The notes under the pieces are model-generated. The model saw nothing but the letters and a program-made list of their open reading frames with translations. It did not search any database and was not told the origin of the DNA. A DNA stretch of 64,000 bases, taken from positions 260,697-324,696 of the forward strand of contig NZ_BMWZ01000006.1 of NCBI RefSeq assembly GCF_014651495.1, in the 5' to 3' direction. This document shows positions 57,200 to 64,000 of the stretch, one piece after another (position 1 is the stretch's first letter; each line of letters opens with the position of its first letter). The stretch comes from Algibacter mikhailovii. Its GTDB lineage: Bacteria; Bacteroidota; Bacteroidia; Flavobacteriales; Flavobacteriaceae. The translations under genes and the position numbers were made by a program.

Positions 57200-57512
57200 A
57201 ACTTGAACTTAATTGAGTTAGCAGTCATTTTTCCTCGAATTGGCAGTTGGTAATGCCTGTTGATATTTCCAAATTAAATTCTCTAATTCAAGTACTTTAG
57301 AATTTTCAGCATCCCTTTTTGCTTTTTTTCAAACGAAAAAGAGTCATCAACCTCTAGAATCATAAATAGACGGTTATCAATACTATATATTTAGGTGTTT
57401 TTAATGTCAAAACATTTAATGTTTTGTTCAATTTCTGGCCAAACATTTTCGTGAAACTTCTTGTATTCTGCAATGAGACCCTGATTATTTACCAAATCTA
57501 ACGCTAGGCATT
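57200..57512 (-). pseudogene. Decayed L-rhamnose/L-fucose mutarotase (RhaM-like) pseudogene
   Basis: Reading the minus strand from 57510: 'CLALDLVNNQGLIAEYKKFH', 'ENVWPEIEQNIKCFDIKNT', a TAA stop, 'IYSIDNRLFMILEVDDSFSFEKK', a one-base loss in a run of A that shifts frame, 'KRDAENSKVLELENLIWKYQ' and 'QALPTANSR'. This follows the whole RhaM/DUF718 mutarotase fold, about 104 residues, including 'YHxNVWPEI' and 'NRLFMIxEVD' patterns. The start is lost and TGA replaces the conserved C-terminal Trp codon. The enzyme would interconvert anomers of L-rhamnose or L-fucose. Clearly inactive; marks a former deoxysugar gene set. Confidence 0.8.
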
Positions 57513-57881
57513 ATTTTTTTTAAATTTGTTTTTCCATAATTGATTAAATTTAAGAGGTTTGGTGAAGTAAGTCATCATTAGCTTCATGCCTTTTAAAAAT
57601 TCTTAAGCCATACTATTATCGCTTGTTATAATGCCTGCTTCTCAAAGTCACGTCCTTTGAGATATTTTTACTCTGTTCTTCACTAAGAATTGTCTTTGTT
57701 TTTAGAAATTATAATATCATAAACCGTATATATAACTATACACTATTTTTTTATGATAAGGTCATAAAACGATCATGAATTGTTTTTTGTTTCATTATGT
57801 TTTTTGTTTTAACTGTCTTAAAATAAGTGTTTTGTGATTTATTTTATGTGTTGTGTTTCTTTCTCAGAAACTTTAAAACCG
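57513..57881. other. Intergenic region upstream of PUL 3, possible coding relic
   Basis: The minus strand between 57540 and 57700 contains stretches that read like protein (for example TILSEEQSKNISKDV and MKLMMTYFTKPLKFNQLWKN) broken by stops. They might be the relic of a gene neighbouring the dead mutarotase, but no family could be recognised. The rest is very AT-rich. Confidence 0.3.
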
Positions 57882-57909
57882 ACATATGTTTTAGTTTATA
57901 ATACATACG
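57882..57909 (+). promoter_or_regulatory. Direct-repeat element ahead of susC3
   Basis: ACATATG (57882-57888) and ACATACG (57903-57909) repeat 21 bp apart, two helical turns, with GTTTATAAT between. The same layout occurs at 47056-47083 before GH2. A 21-bp phased direct repeat is typical of AraC-type dimers; the binding protein is unknown. Confidence 0.45.
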
Positions 57910-57959
57910 TTTTGTTTAAAAAGGAATTAAAAATGAAGTTTTGTAAAACTAAACTTTAA

Positions 57960-60900
57960 ATGATTGGATATATGAAAATTAATTTATTTGTTAGTTCTAA
58001 ACACAGAACCTTTTTGACAGCACTTTTGTTTGTTTTGGGGGTCGGTTTAGTTCAAGCACAAACCAAAATTGTAAAAGGGAATGTTACTGATCAAGGTATA
58101 CCACTTCCTGGTGTAAGTATTGCTGTAAAGGGTACCTCAAAAGGTGTTGTTACAGATTTTGATGGTGCTTACGAGATTCAAGTCGAGAATGATGACATTC
58201 TTATTTTTAACTACATAGGATATGAAGACCAGGAAATATCTGTTAATGGTAAATCTACCATAAATGTGGCTTTGGAGGAAAATTTAGAGTCCTTAGAAGA
58301 AGTTGTCGTTATTGGGTATGGTGCTCAAAAGAAACGTGAACTTACTGGAGCGGTAGCACAAGTTCAAGCCGAAGATATTGAACGCATTGCAACCTCAGAT
58401 ATTGGGAATGCCATTCAAGGCCAAATAGCAGGTGTGAATGTTACAGCTAGTAGTGGGCAACCAGGTTCGGATGCCGTAATATTAATAAGAGGTATTAACT
58501 CTGTTTTTGGTAGTAATGAACCCCTTTATGTTGTTGATGGAATTCCACAAGATGGGAACCCTCAATTAAGTGTAGCTGAGATTCAAACTATTGATGTATT
58601 AAAAGATGCGGCTTCTGCTGCTATTTATGGTACACGAGGTTCTTCTGGTGTTATATTGATTACCACTAAGTCTGGTAAGGTAGGTAAAATGAATATCGGT
58701 ATAAATAGTTATTATGGGGTTCAAGACATTACATCAGAGGTGCCCTTGTCTAACTTTGATCAATTTATGTACACCGAATTTTTAAGACTTAATAATGTCA
58801 ATGGTACGTTTTCAAACAACTCGTTTACTACTTTAGAGCAGAACCCTGCTAATTTTACAAATGATACCAGTCTAATGGATATTCTTCAAGTAGATATGGC
58901 TCCAATTCAAAATCATGCAATAAATATTTCTGGAGGTAAACAAGGGCTAACTTATAATGTATCTGTGAATTATTTTGATCAAGTAGGGTCTTTAATTAAT
59001 TCAGGTCTTGAACGACTTAATGTTAGAGTGAATACAACATATAAGAAAGATAAATGGACCGTAACTACAGGTGTTGGATTAAGAACAGATGAGCAAAGCT
59101 ATACGCCTTGGCAAATTTTACTGGATGGATATAAATACAAACCTTACCAACCACAACTAGATCCTGATGCACCAACTATTGATGAGAGTTCAGGTGTTAA
59201 TACAAGTAATGATGCGCTTAATTTAAGTTTTTTATCGGCCAAACTGCAGCAAACTGATGTGAGAAATGGGGATAACTTCAACTTCCGTACACAGGTTGAT
59301 TTTCAATTACATGAAAACTTGAAGCTAACGGCTAGAGCATCGTTGAATCGTACTAATAATACACGAGTTAGAGTAAATCCGCTGTTTGTTAGCTTTGATA
59401 TAGATGGGAATGTTATTCCGCAACAAATTAGGTCTGGTGTAAGAAATACCAGTGATAGATCTACAGGCCAAAGTATAGATGGTATTATTACTTATAATAA
59501 ACAATTTGGAGATCACCAGTTAACTTTAGTAGGTGCATATACAACTGAAAAATATACACGAACCTCATTCTTTGCAGAACGGTTTGATATTTTTAACAAT
59601 GAGATTACAAACTTAAACGGGACTACTTTAGATCCTAATGTTGGCACAGGAACCGGTTGGAATCAAGATAGAGAAAATACTTTAATAGGTATGTTAGGAC
59701 GAGCTCAGTATGATTATAAAGGTAAATATCTTTTTAGCGCCAGTCTTAGACGTGATGGAACAAGTCGTTTTTCTGAAGCTAATAGATGGATTTATGCACC
59801 ATCATTATCTGCTGGATGGGTCGTTTCAGATGAATATGGTTGGGATAAAATTTTTGGAGATACCTTTAACTTTTTAAAGGTTAGATTTAGTTACGGTACA
59901 ACGGGTAATCAGAGTATATTAGATTATAGCACGCAACCTACTGTAGGTTTAGGTCATGATTATGTTTTTGGAACGGGAACGGAACAAGAACTTGCTTTAG
60001 GGGCAATACAAGAGGCGTTTAAAAATCCTGATGCCAAATGGGAGAAGAAAATTGAAAAGAATTTTGGTATGGATTTTGGATTTTTCAAGAACAAATTAAC
60101 TGTTACAAGTGAACTGTATGATGGATCTAGAACCAATATGTTATTCCCGGTAGTTTTACCTCCATCAGTGGGAGCCGGTACTGGAAATAATTCTAGTGTT
60201 GTGCTTAATGTTGGAGATATGAGAAACTATGGAATGGAATGGAGTGCTAACTATAAACATCAAGGGAAATTTAGTTGGAATATTGGTGTGAACTATTCAG
60301 CTAATAAAAATTTAATTACAAGAATGAGTGACTCCAATAAGTTCTCTTTTTTAAGTGGTAGTCAAGTAGCTCCAGGTTTACCCGGAGAAGACCTGGTTAC
60401 GGCACTGAGAGAGGGCTATGAGGCGGGTGCATTTTTCCTAATTGAAACTGATGGACTTGTAAGAACGGAGGAAGAGTTAGCTGAATATCGAGAACTAGAC
60501 CCTACAGCAGAGCTAGGTTCATTACGATATGTAGACCAGCTTACAGAGGATACGAATAATGATGGTATACCCGATGCTGGTGACGGTTTAATTACAACAG
60601 AAGATAGGGTATATAGTGGAAGTGCAGCTCCTGAATATGAATTGGGCTTAAATTTTAATGCGAATTACAAAGGTTTTGATTTTTCTATGAATTGGTATTC
60701 TGCAATTGGTGGTGAAATAATCAACGGTAGTAAAGCATACGCTTATAAACAAGGTACACATCGAGATCTTGTATATTCATGGTCGCCTAATAATACAGCT
60801 TCAAATATTCCAGCATATCGTGGTCGTGATAATGCTAACTTTCGTGGGTACACCGATTTATGGATTCAAGATGGAAGTTTTGCCAGATTAAAAAACATCA

Positions 60901-61112
60901 CTTTGGGGTATTCGCTACCGAGAAAACTAACTCAGAAAATGAAAATTCAAAAACTTCGTTTTTACATAGCAGCTGATAATCTTTTAACTATAACAGATTA
61001 TGATGGTTTTGATCCAGAGGTAGGAAATGATGGATTAAATACACGTGGTATTGATGCAGGGGTTTATCCAATAAGTGCACAATATAGAGCGGGGTTAGAA
61101 TTTAAATTTTAA
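57960..61112 (+). CDS. SusC/RagA family TonB-linked outer membrane transporter, PUL 3
   Basis: 1050-residue oligosaccharide importer. The signal peptide more naturally begins at the internal ATG 57972 (MKINLFVSSKHRTF..., ending VQAQ), so the start may be 12 bases further in. CarboxypepD_reg-like domain ('GVSIAVKGTSKGVVTDFDGAYEI'), TonB-box-like 'EEVVVIGYGAQKKRELTGAV', plug with 'LKDAASAAIYGTRGSSGVILITTK' in part, barrel ending 'QYRAGLEFKF'. Followed by its SusD after 16 bases. The substrate cannot be read; enzymes of this locus lie mostly outside the window. Confidence 0.95.
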   Translation: MIGYMKINLFVSSKHRTFLTALLFVLGVGLVQAQTKIVKGNVTDQGIPLPGVSIAVKGTSKGVVTDFDGAYEIQVENDDILIFNYIGYEDQEISVNGKSTINVALEENLESLEEVVVIGYGAQKKRELTGAVAQVQAEDIERIATSDIGNAIQGQIAGVNVTASSGQPGSDAVILIRGINSVFGSNEPLYVVDGIPQDGNPQLSVAEIQTIDVLKDAASAAIYGTRGSSGVILITTKSGKVGKMNIGINSYYGVQDITSEVPLSNFDQFMYTEFLRLNNVNGTFSNNSFTTLEQNPANFTNDTSLMDILQVDMAPIQNHAINISGGKQGLTYNVSVNYFDQVGSLINSGLERLNVRVNTTYKKDKWTVTTGVGLRTDEQSYTPWQILLDGYKYKPYQPQLDPDAPTIDESSGVNTSNDALNLSFLSAKLQQTDVRNGDNFNFRTQVDFQLHENLKLTARASLNRTNNTRVRVNPLFVSFDIDGNVIPQQIRSGVRNTSDRSTGQSIDGIITYNKQFGDHQLTLVGAYTTEKYTRTSFFAERFDIFNNEITNLNGTTLDPNVGTGTGWNQDRENTLIGMLGRAQYDYKGKYLFSASLRRDGTSRFSEANRWIYAPSLSAGWVVSDEYGWDKIFGDTFNFLKVRFSYGTTGNQSILDYSTQPTVGLGHDYVFGTGTEQELALGAIQEAFKNPDAKWEKKIEKNFGMDFGFFKNKLTVTSELYDGSRTNMLFPVVLPPSVGAGTGNNSSVVLNVGDMRNYGMEWSANYKHQGKFSWNIGVNYSANKNLITRMSDSNKFSFLSGSQVAPGLPGEDLVTALREGYEAGAFFLIETDGLVRTEEELAEYRELDPTAELGSLRYVDQLTEDTNNDGIPDAGDGLITTEDRVYSGSAAPEYELGLNFNANYKGFDFSMNWYSAIGGEIINGSKAYAYKQGTHRDLVYSWSPNNTASNIPAYRGRDNANFRGYTDLWIQDGSFARLKNITLGYSLPRKLTQKMKIQKLRFYIAADNLLTITDYDGFDPEVGNDGLNTRGIDAGVYPISAQYRAGLEFKF

Positions 61113-61128
61113 AAAAAAACTAGAAAAG

Positions 61129-62934
61129 ATGAGATTAATAATAAAGAATATAACTATTGTTTTACTGTGTATAGTATGCAGTACTTCATGCTCCGATGAT
61201 TTTTTAGAAAAAACAAACCCTAACGAACTTTCAACTGGAAGTTTTTGGAAAACTACCATAGATCTTGATAATGGATTAACATCTGTTTATAATGCATTTA
61301 AAAATGTTAATATTTTAAATATAGCACCAGAAAATAATAGGTCTGATTTGAATTGGCCAGGGTTTAGAAGACCAAATCCGAATAATCAATTTGTACCCTA
61401 TTATTTGCATACGTTTAATGATTCACAACCAGAAATAAATAACAAGTGGTCTGCTTTATATACCACTATCTTTAGAGCAAACCAAGTCATCGTTAATGGC
61501 GAGAATCTAATAGGCACGTTTACGGATGAGGAAGTGATAGAATTCACTAGACAAATGATTGCTCAAGCTAGATTTTTAAGGGGTATTAGTTACTCGTATT
61601 TATATAATATGTATAATAAAGGGAGTGTACCTATTTTTGATTTTATTCCTGAATCTGAAAGTGATTTTTATCAACCATTAAGTACTGCTGATAAGGTTAA
61701 AGCATTTTACTTAGCCGACTTGGAATATGCTTATGAAAATTTACCTCCAGTTTGGGAAAACACCAATGATAAGGGGCGTATTACAGCTGCTGCTGCTGCT
61801 GCAGAATTAGGAAGAAGTTATTTATATGAGGAGAATTATACGAAAGCTTCTGAGTATTTTGTTGATATTGTAACCAATGGTGATTATGGTAGAGCATTAG
61901 TTGCTAATATTGGTGATAATTTTTCTGAAGCAGGAGAGTTTAATTCAGAATCTATTTTAGAAGTTAGTTATTCTGTAGATTTTAAGTCGGAGCTTAATGC
62001 AGGTGATTCACAAAATGTTTCAAATAATATAGCAAGAACCTTTGCGCCTGCAAATCGAGGTGGTTTTAGAGTTGTACAACCTAGTGCTTGGTTACAAATG
62101 GCTTATAGAAATGAACAAATGGATTTAAATGATACCCGTAACTATGTGCCTTGTGAAGATGGTGAAGATGGTTGTGATCCTACAACTTTAACACGTTTAA
62201 GAACATTTTCAGTTCGTGCTTCACAGACGTTAGCCTTAGTAGAAGATTTAGATACGCCGTATTATGCAGGGTTAACAACTGCGCAGTCTACCCTGTTTAA
62301 TAATGACGAACCAGCCTATTTTAGAAAATATACCAATTGGGCTACTGTTGATTCTGAGAGAGATTTTGTGCCACTTTCACGTTCAGGAATAAATGTGCGT
62401 CTTGTTAGATTAGCAGATGTATATTTAATGTTAGCTGAATGTTTAATAGAAGGCGGTTCAAATGATGGAGGAGTTGATGAGGCTATGGACCTTATTAATG
62501 CAGTAAGGTATCGTTCTGCACTGCAATTAGTTGGTTTAGATGGCTCTGGAGCCTTTCCATCTTCTTCACATGACAATGTTGCTTATAATGCCCAAAGTTT
62601 AATGGAGCATTTAATGTATGTAGAAAGACCCTTAGAGTTATCAGAAGAAGGTCATGCCGTACGCTTTTTAGATTTAAGACGCTGGGGTGTTATTAAACAA
62701 CGTTTTGAAGACCTAAGTACCAGAAGATATTGGGCTGATAATTATCCTTTTATTGATGAAAAAGGAGACCCTGCAACAAGATGGAATTCTATTTTAATAG
62801 AAGGGGATGATGCTCCCGATGGTAAATTTATTTACATAGATTTTGAACAAGCTGCAACCAATTATAATGAAAGTGTGCATGCTTACTATCCTATTCCAAA
62901 TAGTGAGGTAACGGCTAACCCTAATTTAAATTAA
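61129..62934 (+). CDS. SusD/RagB family nutrient-binding lipoprotein, PUL 3
   Basis: 601 residues, larger than the other two SusD proteins here. Lipobox 'CSTSC' (C21). SusD N-terminal helices 'MIAQARFLRGISYSYLYNMYN', 'AAAAAELGRSYLYEENYTKASEYF' (cut), and C-terminal RagB region 'RLVRLADVYLMLAECLIEGG', 'LMYVERPLELSEEGHAVRFLDLRRWG' (cut) and final 'YYPIPNSEVTANPNLN'. Paired with susC3. Residues 200-600 include long insertions relative to typical 500-residue members, probably loops around the ligand site. Confidence 0.95.
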   Translation: MRLIIKNITIVLLCIVCSTSCSDDFLEKTNPNELSTGSFWKTTIDLDNGLTSVYNAFKNVNILNIAPENNRSDLNWPGFRRPNPNNQFVPYYLHTFNDSQPEINNKWSALYTTIFRANQVIVNGENLIGTFTDEEVIEFTRQMIAQARFLRGISYSYLYNMYNKGSVPIFDFIPESESDFYQPLSTADKVKAFYLADLEYAYENLPPVWENTNDKGRITAAAAAAELGRSYLYEENYTKASEYFVDIVTNGDYGRALVANIGDNFSEAGEFNSESILEVSYSVDFKSELNAGDSQNVSNNIARTFAPANRGGFRVVQPSAWLQMAYRNEQMDLNDTRNYVPCEDGEDGCDPTTLTRLRTFSVRASQTLALVEDLDTPYYAGLTTAQSTLFNNDEPAYFRKYTNWATVDSERDFVPLSRSGINVRLVRLADVYLMLAECLIEGGSNDGGVDEAMDLINAVRYRSALQLVGLDGSGAFPSSSHDNVAYNAQSLMEHLMYVERPLELSEEGHAVRFLDLRRWGVIKQRFEDLSTRRYWADNYPFIDEKGDPATRWNSILIEGDDAPDGKFIYIDFEQAATNYNESVHAYYPIPNSEVTANPNLN

Positions 62935-62943
62935 AAATATAAA

Positions 62944-64000
62944 ATGAAAAATAAATTAATATATCTAGGATTTGTAATTGCATTTATAACTGCTTTTACA
63001 GCTTGTTCACGTACAGATTACGAGGCGCCTAATTCGTTTGCAGATGTTAATTGGTATACTACTGCATTTAGACAAGAAGTTCAAGGTGTAGGTATTAATG
63101 ATTATGCTTCTTTTTCAGATTTATCTCAAGGAGCAATATCTCATACCTGGACCATTGAAGAAAGTAGTGCTTTTCTTAAAGGTCCAATTAAGAATCAAGA
63201 TTCAGTTTATGAACAATTTATAATAGAACCACGATTTACTGAAAGTACTGATAATACAGTTCATGTTTTATTTACCGAATCAGGAATACGAACTATTCGT
63301 TTGTATAATGTTTTTAATGATTCTGTTAGTTATAGAGGTGCTGATGATTTTGTTTTTCCAGCCAAAGAAGAAGGTGGAAAGTGGATTATTGATACTACCT
63401 TTGTTGTAGATGTTTATGATACCATTGTACCTCAAATATTAATTCGTCAAAACGGTATTGTTGTTCCTCATGAATCGGAAACTGATGTTATTACGGTGGA
63501 AGCAGGTTCTCAACTTGAGTTTGTTGATGTAACAACTACAGGTAGGCCTAATACTAGGGTGTGGAACGTTGCAGGCATAACGAATCTAGATTCTTTAGCT
63601 GTCATTCAATTGAATCAACTTGGTGAGTTTAAAGGGAATTTAAACTTAAGTAGACAAGGGCCTAATATACCTGGTGATTTTGAAAATTATAAAATCCCTG
63701 CGACTTTTAATGTGATACCGTCATCACTCCCTTTTAAGGTGACTCCTGAAGATATTGTTGAACTTGAAAATCAAACTATTGTACTCCCATTTAGTGGAGA
63801 GTTTGCACCTATTACTGTAGACCCTTCAGCATCATTTACCGTAACCGTGAATGGTACGCCTTTTACTATTGCTAGTACTGCGTTGAATCCATCTGATGCT
63901 ACAAAGCTAGAGATAAAATTACAGGATCAAATATACAGATCTGATGCTATTACAGTTTCTTATGACGGTACCGCAGCGCTTGAATCGGCAGATACGCGTA
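62944..64000 (+). CDS. Surface glycan-binding-type lipoprotein of PUL 3, incomplete at window end
   Basis: Frame stays open to the last base; the first 352 residues are visible. Lipobox 'AFTAC' (C21). The sequence has PKD/Ig-like beta segments ('HTWTIEESSAFLKGP', 'VHVLFTESGIRTIRLYNVFN', then a second unit 'QLEFVDVTTTGRPNTRVWNV') and a later Ig-like stretch ('FTVTVNGTPFTIASTALNPS'). Lies 9 bp after susD3, the normal SusE or surface glycan-binding protein position, so binding the same polysaccharide outside the cell is inferred. No catalytic motif seen. Confidence 0.85.
   Translation, partial: MKNKLIYLGFVIAFITAFTACSRTDYEAPNSFADVNWYTTAFRQEVQGVGINDYASFSDLSQGAISHTWTIEESSAFLKGPIKNQDSVYEQFIIEPRFTESTDNTVHVLFTESGIRTIRLYNVFNDSVSYRGADDFVFPAKEEGGKWIIDTTFVVDVYDTIVPQILIRQNGIVVPHESETDVITVEAGSQLEFVDVTTTGRPNTRVWNVAGITNLDSLAVIQLNQLGEFKGNLNLSRQGPNIPGDFENYKIPATFNVIPSSLPFKVTPEDIVELENQTIVLPFSGEFAPITVDPSASFTVTVNGTPFTIASTALNPSDATKLEIKLQDQIYRSDAITVSYDGTAALESADTR

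Noticed and set aside
1-64000. Integrative element, prophage or CRISPR explanation for the mosaic layout
   Set aside because: No integrase, transposase, phage or repeat-spacer signature was found on either strand.

Overview
The window is low-GC DNA with the gene repertoire of a marine, alga-degrading member of the Flavobacteriaceae (Bacteroidota). Evidence: three SusC/SusD pairs, a hybrid two-component regulator, a SusR-like regulator, S1 sulfatases, many lipoprotein glycoside hydrolases, type IX secretion (T9SS) C-terminal domains, and promoters of the Bacteroidota TAnnTTTG type. No integrase, transposase, phage gene or CRISPR array was seen.

Layout. 1-1837: 3' end of a GntR/LacI-type sugar regulator and a Gfo/Idh/MocA oxidoreductase. 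2063-17413: polysaccharide utilization locus (PUL) 1, made of a hybrid two-component regulator, SusC, SusD, then GH88, GH2, an alginate-lyase-superfamily gene and a DUF5060-type gene. The last two are broken and joined to each other. 17466-29625 (minus strand): PUL 2, a SusR-like regulator, SusC, SusD, a SusE/F-like protein, two GH30 enzymes and a secreted tandem-domain protein. It resembles known beta-1,6-glucan/laminarin loci. 29991-32549: a 3'-truncated GH43 gene meeting a 3'-truncated lutB, then lutA. 33062-38873: a complete RND efflux operon. 39634-52073: three sulfatases, a probable GH110, GH2 and GH3, which look like the degradation arm for a sulfated galactose-containing glycan. 52312-53814: the 3' remnant of a T9SS surface protein. 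53996-56341: a sensor kinase and response regulator. 56427-57512: two tandem tRNA-Cys genes and a dead sugar mutarotase gene. 57960-64000: PUL 3 start (SusC, SusD, incomplete surface glycan-binding lipoprotein).

How the genes fit together. GH88, LutA/LutB, the mutarotase remnant and the oxidoreductase point to uronate- and deoxysugar-containing algal glycans (rhamnose or fucose broken down to lactate). The glycoside hydrolases and sulfatases would trim the oligosaccharides imported by the SusC/D pairs.

Three observations stand out. (1) A promoter architecture, CAGGACA about 25 bp before a TAnnTTTR box, recurs ahead of the oxidoreductase, GH43 and lutA genes, and more weakly ahead of a sulfatase, suggesting a dispersed regulon. 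(2) A second element, CCCTTTTTTGTA...CTACAT with a -7 box at fixed distance, occurs ahead of the GH88 operon and ahead of two tiny ORFs in the susC1 leader. (3) Three abrupt junctions (about 16.10, 30.78 and 52.35 kb) fuse or truncate unrelated genes. They are either real deletions or assembly joins, and the sequence alone cannot decide which.
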